A stretch of 64,000 nt of DNA, taken from Orientallactaga sibirica (taxonomy: Eukaryota; Chordata; Mammalia; Rodentia; Dipodidae). The notes under the pieces are model-generated. The model was not told the origin of the DNA, did not search any database, and was given only the letters and a program-made list of their open reading frames with translations. A program made the translations under genes and the position numbers. This document shows positions 46,190 to 58,800 of this stretch, in pieces. Every line of letters begins with the position of its first letter. Position 1 is the stretch's first letter. Where the stretch lies: assembly GCA_036365145.1 (NCBI GenBank), contig JAEOAD010000055.1:2480001-2544000 (forward strand), in the 5' to 3' direction.

Positions 46190-48689
46190 AACAAAGGTCA
46201 GTCTGTTGGGCTTGCCTCAAAAAAAAAGAACCCATGGGCATTAGTTGAGTGCCAGGCTCTTGGAGAACACTAAGTGGCAACTGAGAAAGCCCAGATATGA
46301 GGCTTGCCCAACACTGGTGGGTGGTAACCCTATAGACTTACTTTACATCTCTAACCTGAGTTGCCTCATCTAAAAGACTGGCTCAATCATCTTGCCTTCT
46401 CCTCTCTCAAGGATCAGTATGGTAGTCAAATGGGATGATGCATGGAAATCCCCTGTGTACATTATATATTTTTAAAGCTGTGCTTACATGATCACTCCTA
46501 CCCTCTGTTCTTATGCTGACCAAGGGAACTGCTATGGCTTAGGAGGGTGTTTCCACAGAAGTCCTTAACCCAGCACCAAGGACTTCTGCAACAAAAAAAG
46601 AAGTGGGGGAGAGGATGGAGAGATAGCTTAGCAGTTAAGCACTTGCCTGTGAAGCCTAAAGACCCCAGTTCAAGGCTCAATTCCCCAGGACCCATGTAAG
46701 CCAGATGCACAAGGTGGCACATGCATCTGGAGTACATTTGCAGTGGCTGGAGGCAATGATGCACCCATTCTTTCTCTCTCACTCTGCCTCTTTCTCTGTC
46801 CATCTGTTGCTCTCAAATAAAGAAATAAAAATAAACCAAAAAAATTAAACCTGTAAAAAAAAATTGAGGGGCTGGAGAGATGGCTTAGCAGTTAAGATGC
46901 TTGCTTGCAAAACCTAAGGACCCATGTTCTACTCTCCAGATTCCACAAAGGTGAGGCAAGCTCAAGGTTGCACATGTCCACTAGGTGGCGCAAGTGTCTG
47001 GAGTTTGATTGCAGTGGCTGAGGCCCTGACATGCCAATTCTCTCTCTCTCTTTCTCAGTTTCTCTCTCTAAAACAAGAATTGAGCCCAATTCTGGGACAG
47101 TCTCCTAAGACTCAGTGTTGGGGTGTCAGTAATCTATCCCCCAGTGCTCTAGCACTCCCAGGGAAAGGGGATGCCTGGAATCCATCAGACTGGGCCTAGA
47201 GGGCCCTGACCTCAGGTTACCCTCAGCTGCAGAACGCTGCACCACGGAAGAGCTTATTAATCACCGCTTTGGCTCCTGCCCAGAAAGCAGTTGGGGCTGG
47301 TTTGTGAAATTGAATCCTAGAACTGATGTTCTAGGCCAGTTTGTCTCTGGCAATTTAGCTTCCACAGGAGCCTGGGGGAGAAGGAGGCAGGGCTGACCAT
47401 AGGCCCTGAGGCTGCTTACCCAACTTGGCTTCTGGGATTCTGCAGAGCTCCAGAGGGGCCATCCTGACCCAGGGCCTGGCCTTGACCATCTGGAAGCATG
47501 TGAAGGAGGCAGAGGGAAGAAGGCACTCTTAGGGGAAGGCGACATTTCCTGGCTGGAATGTTTAGTAAGGGTGGGAGGGGGAGACAAGGTCTTTCACAGC
47601 CTACATAAGGGAGGGAGAACTCACCTGTCTGATGGATGAGACCTGGCCTGAACACTGGCAGAAACCCCTGTCTGATGGGGAAGACACCACCCTTGAATTA
47701 AGGAAGGCCCTTGACTTATGGGAAATGGGTAAGGCTGGTGAGAAAGACGTAGTCACTGAGTTGAGGGAGGCTCTAACATGTCTGAGGGGGAGCCCTTGTC
47801 CAAGCCGAGGGAAGCCCTGTCATATGGGGAAGATGTACCTCTGAGCTGGAGGCAGGCTGTGGAACTCCCCTTCAAGGAGCTAAGTGAAAGGCATTTTTCC
47901 AGGAATTTTCCATCCGCTCTGGAGAAAGCTTTGGCTGCTGCCGAGAGATGAAGGATGGGTACACAGTCCACTGTAATGAGCAATGCAGAAGCAGCGGGAT
48001 GTACCTCCTGGAGCTGTGCTGACAGAGAGGGCAGGAACTGGGATGGGGTAGAAGGGGGCGCAGCCCTGTGCTAGGAGTTATGAGAGCCTGGGGAACTCCT
48101 AGCCTCACCTTGGCCTCTCTGGACAAACCCGGGTATGTCCTTGCCCCTCTCCGGATCACACCTTATAGTGAAGGCTCCTATACAACTTGGGCCAAACCAT
48201 ATTATATCATATGGGACCAAAAAAAAAAAAATGCCCTGGGCAGCTCATGGAGGGAATGAGAGAGGGAGGGAGAGAGGGAAGGGAAAAGGAAGAGAAAGAG
48301 GGAAAGAAGGAAGCAGGGAGGAAGACTACAATAGCTACTTGAGGCTCAGGGTTACCCACCACTTTCCAAATGGTAGCTGAATTCACTGCTTGATAGCAGG
48401 GGACAAGGGAGGCAAGTGTAGAACTGAAGGAAGAGAATGCCATAGCCCCTCCCCCCATCTCTCTTGAATTTCTGTTATTTCCTGACTTCAAAGAAAACAG
48501 ATCCTGGCCCAGCCCATGGGGCTAAGACCCTAGCTGGCTTGGCCATGCTCTGAAAACAAACAGAACTTCTCTTCCATGGTCCAGCTCAAGACCACCTGCC
48601 CCTCTCCCTCCACACCTGCCTTGCCCTACTAGCCCAGCCTGGCAAATGGCTTGCTTCTCTTATTCATATTCACTCTCTCTCCCTCTCCT

Positions 48690-48723
<34 letters not shown>

Positions 48724-48980
48724 ACACACACACACCTCATGTCTAACAGTGGAGAAAGAATGGATTGTTTCATTAAAAAAGTTATTCTAGGAATGGTTTA
48801 GTGGTTAATGCACTTGCCTGCAGAGCCAAAGGATCCAGGTTCAATCCCCAGGACCCATGTAAGCCAGATGCAAATGTGGCACACGTGTCTGGAATTCTTT
48901 GCAATGGCTGGAGGCCCTGTCATGCCCATTCTCATTCTCTTTCTTTCTTTCTTTCTCTTTCTTTCTTTCTTTCTTTCTTC

Positions 48981-49016
<36 letters not shown>

Positions 49017-50234
49017 GCCCCATTCTCTTTCTCTCTCTCAAATAAATAAATAAATTTTTTTAATTGCCCTTAGACCTCCCTGGGTGTCCCTACTCAAGAG
49101 GGCACTGATGGTAGGAGGGAAGGGACTTTCTCCTAGTTCAGAGCCCTTTGGCTTAGCAGGCTTGCAGGGTGGGCATCCTAAATGAGGCAATGAGGCACAG
49201 TTCAGGAGCTAGCTAGAGGCGGAGGAGATTCTTGGTGCCACAACAGCTTCCTGTCTCCAAGCTGTTGCCTGTGCTATACACCCTTATTGGGAATTCCTTT
49301 CCCTCCCACTCCAGATCCCCTCCTTGTCCAGGTCCTAGCCTCCCAACCCAAGGCTGCTCAGGGCTCAAGAGGCCTGAGCTTCTGCTCCAGGCATGTGAAT
49401 GTTTGAATCACTTGTTAGTCTATTATGTCCATTTCTTTATTCATTAAACAGTATTTACTAAGTGCCTATTATACCCTGGGCTCTGGAGATAAAGTAATTA
49501 ACCCAATAAAAAGTTGCCATGAAATAAAATGTGGGGATGATGGGGCGGGAGGTGACAATAAAACAGCTAAGTGAATAAAATGTGTTGTCTGTTAGGTATA
49601 GCATACTGAAGAGAGTCAGACCAGCCATGAGGAATGGGGACCTGGGCTGAGGACATGGAGGGGAGGACCCAAGCCCAGGTTCATATCTAGGCAGGGTGGA
49701 AAGGGCCTCATGGGACAAAAGGGAAATGAGTCCATTGAAATAGAAAAAAAAAAAAAAAGCCAGGTGTGGTGGTTACACACCTTTAATCCAAGAACTCGAG
49801 AGGCAGAGGTAGGAGGATCACCATGAGTTCAAGGCCACCCTGAGACTCCATAGTGAATTCCAGAGGTCAGCCTGGGCTAGAGTGAGACCCTACCTCGAAA
49901 AACCAAAAAAATAAAAATAAAAAAGAAAAAAAGAAAGAAAGAACAAAAGAAAGAAAGAAAGAAATGAGATGGGTGGATTAAGTAGAACCAAATGAGATGG
50001 CATGAGATAGAACTAAATGGAATCCAGGGCTGGAGAGACGGCTTAGCGGTTAAACGCTTGCCTATGAAGCCTAAGGACCCCGGTTCGAGGTTCAGTTCTC
50101 CAGGACCCACGTAAGCCAGATGCACAAGGGGGTGAATGCATCTGGAGTTCATTTGCAGTGGCTGGAGGCCCTGGCGCACCCATTCTCTCTCTCTCTCTCT
50201 CTCTCTCTACCTGCCTATTTCTGTATCTCTCTTA

Positions 50235-50274
<40 letters not shown>

Positions 50275-50636
50275 AAAAGAAAGAAAGAAAGAAATGGAAT
50301 CCAACAGAATTAAATCAAAATAAACACACTGAGTAAAAAAAAAAAAAAAAAAAAACATACAACTCAATGGAATGGAAGAATTGAACAGAATCTCCAAACT
50401 AGAGTAGAATTAAATGGAAAAGAGTCAATTGTAATGGGGTAGCATTGGATGCAATAGAAAGGGATGGAGGGCATCCAAAGGAACACATCGAGCAGGGTGT
50501 GCACAAGGCAGGCCCACACTCGGGAAGCAGAGATAGGAAGAATGCTGTGAGTTCAAGGCCACCCTGAGACTACAGAGTGAGTTCCAGGACAGCCTGGACT
50601 AGAGCAAGACCTACCTAGAAAAAACAGAAAAAACAA

Positions 50637-50703
<67 letters not shown>

Positions 50704-51290
50704 GAAGGAAGGAAGGAAGGAAGGAAGGAAGGAAGGAAGGAAGGAAGGAAGGAAGGAAGGGGGAAAAGAGAGAGGGAAGGGAGGGAGGGAGGGAGGAAGG
50801 AAGGAAGGAAGGAAGGAAGGAAGGAAGGAAGGAAGGAAGGAAAGAAAAGAACAGGGTGAGGGGACAGACATGGGTGGCATAGCTGGCTTCCTGCACTGAC
50901 TTCATCCCCACTCACCCCAACAGTCTTCCCCAGGGTGCTGCTGCGGACACTGCGCCACCCCATCTTTCTGCTGGTGGTCCTGTCACAGGTGTGCACGTCA
51001 TGCATGGTGGCAGGCATGGCCACCTTCCTGCCTAAATTCCTGGAGCGCCAGTTTTCCGTCACGGCCTCCTTCGCCAACCTGCTCATTGGCTGCCTCACGA
51101 TCCCCTTGGCCATCGTGGGCATCGTTGTGGGAGGCGTCCTGGTCAAGCGTCTCCACCTGAGCCCCCTGCGCTGTGGCATCCTTTGCCTGCTGGGGGCGCT
51201 GTTGTGCCTGCTGCTCAGCCTGCCCCTCTTCTTCATTGGCTGCTCCACCCACCAAATCGCAGGCATCACCCAGCCCCTGGGGTGAGTAGG

Positions 51291-51338
<48 letters not shown>

Positions 51339-54300
51339 AGGGTGTGCAGGGAGGCCAGGAGACAGACAGAGGTCAGGTCAGAGGACCACATACCTCACTC
51401 TCCCCTCCTGTTGCAGTCACCCACTCAGTTGCTGGCATAAAACACCTGACCAAAAAACCAGCTTGTGAGAGGAAAGGGTTTATTTGGGCTTACAGGGGAG
51501 AAGCTCTGGTGATAGGCAGGGGAAAAGATGATGGGAGCAGATGGTGGACATAACCCCCTGGCCAACATAAAGTGGACAATAGCAACAGGAGAGTGTGCCA
51601 AACACTGGCAAGGGGAAGCTGACTATAACACCCATAAGCCCGTCCCCAACAATACATCACCTCTAGGAGGCTCCAATTCCCAAGTTGCCACAAGCTTGGG
51701 CACCTAGCAATCAGAACACATGCATTTATGGGGGACACATGAATCAAACCACCCCACCTCCCCTGACAGCACCACCTCTCCACTCCGGCCACAAGGCTCT
51801 ATCCATTTCCCTTGGGGACAGGCAGTGACTCACTCTCTGTCTCTCTCTCTCCTGCTTCAGAAGGGGTTTGGGCAGAAATTTGGGGATAGGAAAGCTCAAG
51901 CCTGGGATAGGCCAGAGGCTGATCCATGGTGCAGCCCATCTCCAGGCTGGCTGAGCCCTGTGAACCAGCAGAAGTGAGATGGACGCCACAGTGCAGGACG
52001 CAGGACCCAACTTAGCAGGAGGGAGGCTTTTTATTCCCAACTAGGATTAGGCCTATCCAAGAGGAGGCAAGCTCCCTCACTGGGGGAGCGGTGAACAGGG
52101 ACTTGGTTGTCCCATTCAGAAAATCAGTGGAGTGAACTGGAGCCCTGGGAGTGAGGAGTTGGCAACTGTGGTCCTACAGGTTCTTAGAGACTGGGAACTA
52201 CAGTTCTGTTTTTCCCTAATGTTCTAGAATGCCTCTAGAAAGGTGTGAGGAACCACTTGCTTCCACCTTCCCAGAAAAAAGTGCCTGGTATCTTGCACCC
52301 TCCCAATTTTCCTATTCCCTTCCCTTCCCCCATTGTAGCAGACAGCTTCAGGTTTGTTAAGATGAACTTCCAGACCAGGCACAGTTACGGAGGAAGGGAT
52401 ATTTATTGAAGCTTACAGATCCAGGGAAAGTTCCATAATGGCAGTAGAAGCTGGCCCTACTTTCACAGGTCCAAGCAGAGAGAGAGCCACAAGCCAAAAG
52501 CCACACCATACAACACACTTCAGGAACTCCAGCTAGACACACTTTGCATATATTTAGATTGGCATTTCAAACCCACCACCACACCTTAGGCCTGGACACC
52601 ATGATCCACCCAGTGACACTGCCTCCAGCCATGTGGCTGCAGATGAAAACTACAGAATATTAAAACACTGACTATATTGGGGGTCATCTATTCAAACTAC
52701 CACATTCTGTCCCTAGCCTCCAACAGATTCAAAACCATCACACATTTGAAGTTGTATTTAGTCCAATTTCAAAGGTCCCCACAGACTTGACCAACTTAAG
52801 ATAGTTCCAAAGTCCCAAGTCTCCTCTGAGATTTAAGATTTTCTCTTAGCTGTGAGTCCTGTAAAATCAAACAAGTTAAATACTTTCAACATATAAAGGC
52901 ACAGAGTAAACATTTTCATTTGGTATAAGGCATAGCAAGGAGAGACTAGAACAATGCAAACTCAAGCACCATCAAGCAATCATCAAACTTCTGTAGTTCA
53001 AGTTCACTATAACCAGAGACTGTCTCTAGATTTTCCAGTTCTGCCCCTCCATCTGGGCTGAGTAGCCAGGGAAAACTTCCATCCTAGGCCGACAGTGCAC
53101 TCCATGGTAGTCCTTGCACAGTCCTGGTATATCCAAAATATCTTCAGGTCTCCATGCAAACCATGGTCCATCTTCCAAAGGCTCTTCCGGTCCATCTTCC
53201 AAAGGCTCTTCCAGTCCATCAGGGCATCACACTCTGCCTCATGCTGCATCTCAGCAGCAGCTCCTGGAACCATGAGCAATTCATGACCACTCCACACATT
53301 TTTCATGTTTCCAAAACTAATACCAGGTATGTAGGACACAGCCATATTCTTAATTCAGGGATGAAATAAATAGTAACCTTGTTATTTCTTCAGTCAACTC
53401 CTTCCAAAAGAGTTTGCATTTCTAACAGTTTTTCCTCAGGCATCCTCTCCATTGTTTTAATGTAAAGCACTTGGGCCATCTTCCTTAATATTGCTAATGT
53501 GTTTCTCAATAGCAGCTTCAGCAACCTAAAACCAGTTTCAGTGCCTGTAATTTTAATTCACTTGAGGTTTTCCAACTTAAAATCTTAAAATCTCAGTCCA
53601 ATATCTTTAGCCAAGCACATCAGTCCATTACAAATTTAACCTTGATCAAACTCTCTGGGTCTGGGCAGATGAACTCAGCCATCCCTTATGCCAGTAGCTC
53701 AGTTCCAACAAAGTCCTCTGGCATCTTTCCTTCCCCTTAGAAAGTTCATAAGCCAATCTTCCAAGTTCACTTCTCTCTGCACTTAGCATTCTCAAACTCT
53801 CATCATAATAGTCCATAAAACTTTCCTTGCCACTCCAGAAGGCATCTTCAGTTGCAAGCACCAAATCCATGCCCATTCCTCCAAAACTAAAGTTCCATAA
53901 GACCAAACTCCACATGGTCAGGTTCAATTCACCCCAATCCTGGTACCAACTTCTGTAGCAGACAGCTTCAGGTTCACTGAGATGAACTTCCAGGCTAGGC
54001 TCAGTTATGGAGGAAAGGATATTTATTGAAGCTTACAGATCCAGGGGAAGTTCTATAATGGCAGAAGAACCTGGCTCTGCTTTCATAGGTCTAGGGAGAG
54101 AGAGAGAAGCTGCAGGCCCCAAAAGCTAAACCACACAGCACACTCAAGGAACTTCAGCTAGACACACTTTTCATATCTTTATATTGGAATTTCAAACCCA
54201 CCACTACATCTTCAGGCTAGACCCTAAGATCCACCCAGTGACACCGCCTCCAGCCAGGTGGCTTCAGATGGAAACTACAAACTAAAACACTGAATATATT

Positions 54301-54355
54301 GGGGCTACCTATTCTTTTTGTTTTGTTTTGTTTTGTTTTGTTTTGTTTTGTTTTG

Positions 54356-54386
<31 letters not shown>

Positions 54387-55787
54387 GAGGTAGGATCTCA
54401 CTCTAGCCCAGGCTGACCTGGAATTCACTCTGTATTCTCAGGGTGGCCTTGAACTCATGGTGATCCTCTTACCTCTGCCTCCTGAGTGCTGGTATTAAAG
54501 GTGTGCACCACCACCCATCAAACTCCTGGGAGAGGTTGTTGAAAAATCCTTTCCTGCCTCTTCCTCAGAATGATCTCACTTTTCCTGGAAAATGTTCCAG
54601 GCTTAGGTTGGCCCAACACCCAGAGAGAATTCCCCCACTTCTTTGTCCTACACCCACCTCTTTGGCTTCTTTCCCTGCACTCAGGTGCCAGCTTCCCTCG
54701 TCTGAGCTCTTATGTATGGCTGCAGGAGCGGGGGGCACCTCATCTCAGGACCAAAGTGCCCCAGCTCCCACTCTTATCACCTCAACCTTTTCTCCTTCCC
54801 TCTCCTTTTCCCAAACAGCCTGGCTGTCTGGAATAGGTCCTACCTTGTGCAGAGCCAGCCTTTGGCTCTGTAGCTGTGCCCTCCAGATGCCCCTGGTCAG
54901 AGCAGGGGGCAGGTTTGCCCAATGATGTTTTAAGTGCAAAGTAAATGGGTATTGTGCTACAACTTGTTCAAAGTAAATGGGGAAAACAAGCCCTTCCTTC
55001 CTGCTCTGGTGTCTTCTTCCTTCTCCCCTCCCCCATCCTCAGTTTTGACATCTCATCATACCATGTCCATGTCCTCACCAATAGTTTTGCAATATATTGT
55101 TTTGAGCTCTGGATTTTATTAAAGACTTCTTTATTATTATTATTATTTGTTAGTTTTTCGAGGTAGAGTTGCACTCTAGTCCAGGCTGATCTGGAATTCA
55201 CTGTGTAGTTTCAGGGTGGCCTCAAACTCACAGTGGTCCTCCTACCTCTGCCCCATGAGTGCTGGGATTAATCGTGTGCACCACCACGCCCGGCTGAGAA
55301 CCTTCCATATAACTCTGCAACCAGTGATTTGAACAGCTGCCCATAGCCAAGTCTCCCATAGTCTCCCACACAGCTAGCAAGTGCAAGGCCTCCTTTGTGT
55401 CCCATTGAGCCCCATGGAGCCAGGAGCGGGCCACTTCCCACCGAAGCAAGCAGGTTGATGAAGGAGAGTTGTGGCTGAGGGAGAGCCTCTCTCATCTCTC
55501 ATCCCTCATCCAGTCAGCCTTCCAGCTGCTGGCGTGGCTTCTGGGAAGTGTCTGGGCAGCCTTCTGGTGTTTCTCAGTGCCAGCCAGCCGTCCTCCCAGG
55601 AGAGAACTGCCAAGACAAGGCCTTGTAAGACACAGAATCCCTGTGTGGCGAGGAGGACCTTCCTCCCTTGTCAGAGGAAGACTCACCTTAAGGAGGGAGG
55701 CGCTCATGTATACTGTATTCCCACATCTTCTCTTGTCAGCCCTTTCTTTCTTTCTTTCTTTTTTTTTCTTTCTTTCTTTCTTCCTTC

Positions 55788-55840
<53 letters not shown>

Positions 55841-58800
55841 TTTCTTTCTTTCGTGTGTGTGTAGGCCAGAGGTGAATGCTATTTCTCTTTCTCTAGAGCT
55901 TTCCACTTTATTTATTGGCACAGGTTCTCTCACTGATTTGACTAGACAAGCTAATGAGCAAGCCCCAGATATCCTCTTATCTCTGCCATCCCAGCACTGG
56001 GATCACGGGTGTGTGCTGCCACCCCCAGCATTTTATGTGGGTGCCGGAGGATCTAAACTCAGGCCCATGCATTCTTGCATGAAGATCACTTGACTCACTG
56101 AACCCTCTCCCCAGCTCTTCCTCTAAGACTTTCTAGGGGCCATTTGGACAATTGTCCCCTCCCAGCCTCCTGACCCCTGCCGGCCCTCTTTAAACAGGAT
56201 CAAAATTTTGGTAAGCTTGCCAGGCCCAGTGATCAACCCGAACCTCCTACCCTAACCCTAAGAGGGGAAGCCACAGCATCCTCCACCCATACCCGGCTAC
56301 TGGCACCAGCCTCTCTGGGCCTCTGTCTCCTACCTCATGTGCCAGGGACCTTACCACCTCCTCACAACCCTCCAGGGTGATCTGGCCCTTGGAGCTCAAC
56401 TTCCCACTCTCTCAACTCTTGTCCATGTCCACTCCCAATCTTGCTCTGACCAGATGGGTCATGGGCACCCTTGGGGTTTGGAAGCAGGTCATCAGTGGAG
56501 GGGCCAGTGTCCTTGGACACAGTGAGCAGGACACCAGAGTGCACAGAGAGGTCATGAGGCTGCAGGAGGACGATGGGGACAGAAGCGCACTTAGCCCAGT
56601 GACAGAGGCAGGCGCAGGTTGGAGGCCCCATGGATGGCAGGTGTCCTGATTGTGCACTGTGCACAGCAGTACATTTCTGAGAGAGAGAAAAAACAATAAT
56701 CCTTCTCATGGAGAGAATGGCCTCTTCATTTAACACTTGCTTCTAGAAGGAATTTCTCCTGGGTTCCACCAAGGTGCAGGGATATTTGCAGAAACTCCAA
56801 GCTGCATAGAGTCCAGATAGGAAGGGTGCACCCAGGCTCACCTCTTCTCCCATTAGGAGACCCCTGAGCTTCAAACTGTTCTCCCTGCTCAGCCCCTACC
56901 CCACCCACAGCTCCTTGGTGAGGCACGCAAACTCTGCTTCCGCTGAAACCTCCGGTCATTGCTCTCGGGGTGGGAGACAGACTGCAGGGTGAGAGATGCC
57001 AGTGGCCTGAGGAAGGAAAGCTGGGCCAACTCTGCCTGCCTTCTCTCTGCCCAGCCCTCAGCCAGAGACAAGGCTGTTTCCTAGCTGTGCAGAGCCCTGC
57101 TCCTGCCCGTCAGATGATTTTAACCCCGTGTGCGACACCAGCGCTCGTGTGGAATACGTCACGCCCTGCCATGCGGGCTGCACAGGCAGAGTGGTCCAGA
57201 AGGTTCTGGACAAAAACCAGGTGAGACTGACTTCCAGTCTAAACCCTGCATCTTGCGTCCTGTATCCTCTGCCTCTTCCAGTCTCTGCGAGCTTGTCAGC
57301 TCACCTCTGAATGCTCTCCCGGTCTCTGGCTTGCTCCTCTTTGTCGCTGGCTGTCTCTTCTGCCATTGGCAAGATGCAGAGCATCATTCTCTCCATAAGC
57401 TTTGTTGCCAGCCTAGGCCTTGGGAGATGAACCGGAGCTGGCTCCCAGCTATCCTCACAATGGAGACAGTCAAGGAAATAACCTACGGGAAGACCAGGCT
57501 GTAAATGAGCAGAATTGGTCCTTGGCAGTACATAAAGGGTAGAGGACATACAACATACCCAGGAGGATGGCTCCCAGGGAGGTGGCATCTGTGTCAGATC
57601 TCTCAGGGTGAATAGACAAATGAGGACCTAGGAGGAAGGGCTTTCCAGTCAGAGGCCACAGTGTGTACAAAGATTTGAAAGCACACACAAGCATACATAT
57701 GTACATGTTGTACTTACAGACCCAGGGTTTCTTGTAAAACTGCGTGTTTACTTATGTGGGAATGAGAGAATGCTGCTGGAAATGAACTCCAGATGCCTAT
57801 GCCACTTTGTGCATCTGGCCTTTACGTGGGTGCTGGGAAGTCCTACCTAGGCTAGTAGGTTTTTCGAGCAAGCACCCTTAACCACTGAACCATCTCCTCA
57901 TCTCTCCACACACAGTGGAGGGAATTCGTGGGAGTAACAGCACATGAGATGTGGAAGGCAAAGAAGGGCTGTGAATGCCAGGGAAGTCCTGCCTTTATCT
58001 CCCCAGCCATGGGGAGCCGTGGGTTAAGCAGGGGTGCCTATGGTCACATCTGTGCTTGATCACACCTGAGTCTCCACTGGACAAAGAAGAGCAGATGCAG
58101 GGTTGACGAGACAGCTCAGTGGTTAAGGCACTGGCCCGTGAAGCCTAAGGACCCAGGTTTGATTCTCCAGGGCCCATGTAAGCCATATGCACAAGGTGGC
58201 ACATGTGTGTGTGGAGTTCATTTGCAGTGGCTGGAGGCACTGGCGTGCCCATTCTCTCTCTCTCTCTCCCCCCTCCCCCATCTCTGTCTCGAATAAAAAT
58301 AAAGAGCAAGCTGGGCATGGTGGCGCAAGCCTTTAATCCCAGCACTTGGGAGGCAGAAGTAGGAGGATCTCTGAGCATTCGAGGCCACCCTGAGACTACA
58401 TAGTGAATTCCAGGACAGCCTGAGCTGAGCTAGAGTGAGACCCTACCTTGAAAACAAAACAAAACAAAACAATAAAGAGCAGATGTACACCGGTGAGGAG
58501 GTCAGTCAGTCAGCAAGTTTTCACCAAGCTCCTCCTAGGGTCTGACTGGGTACAGAGGACTAAGGACCCAGAGTCAAGGGGCCTGGCCCTCAGGGAGCTC
58601 TAAGGTGGGAAATGAGGGCAACAGCAGTACATTCTGTGTGGATTTGAGGAAGACCACCAAGGCCAGCTGCCTACCCATCTATCTAGTCCACGCTAGTAGC
58701 CTCTGAGCTTAAATCCTTCCAAAGCGCCCAGCTTTGACTTGGGCTTCCCATCTTCATGCTTCACAAAGTGTCTGAGGTTGCCATAGTGGGAGGTGAGAGA

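Larger units (their letters stand above)
45255..50923 (+). other. SLCO2B1: SLCO2B1 intron 7
   Basis: 5.7 kb. Without recognised interspersed repeats: 45255-45725, 46225-46345, 47090-47660, 47860-48240, 48340-48660 and 49064-49750. A degenerate minisatellite lies at 47665-47860 and an ATGGA-like array at 49965-50470. Purine repeats run up to 50850. Confidence 0.8.
52334..54528 (-). mobile_element. Near-complete MaLR (ERVL-type) retroelement, antisense, non-coding
   Basis: Two LTRs (52334-52704 and 53954 to about 54528, the latter interrupted by a B1) flank a 1.25-kb interior. On the minus strand the interior starts right after the LTR with GTTGGTACCAGGATTGGGGT, as MaLR interiors do. It has no gag, pol or env frame; the only open frame is 93 codons (53646-53927). 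Confidence 0.88.
51282..57054 (+). other. SLCO2B1: SLCO2B1 intron 8
   Basis: 5.8 kb. Starts with a TG repeat; then an LTR, a unique-looking stretch 51765-52333, a MaLR element with a B1, unique-looking 54530-55127 and 55295-55735, a CTTT run, a B4-type SINE, and 56118-57054, where I saw no repeat. Confidence 0.8.

Noticed and set aside
50553..51269. 238-codon minus-strand frame
   Set aside because: It joins the antisense of exon C8 to the purine microsatellite; no independent coding signal.
53646..53927. 93-codon minus-strand frame in the MaLR interior
   Set aside because: MaLR interiors are non-coding; the frame is too short and shows no retroviral domain.
57059..57061. Alternative CAG acceptor for exon C9
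   Set aside because: Using it would shift the reading frame relative to C8; the acceptor at 57053-57054 keeps it.
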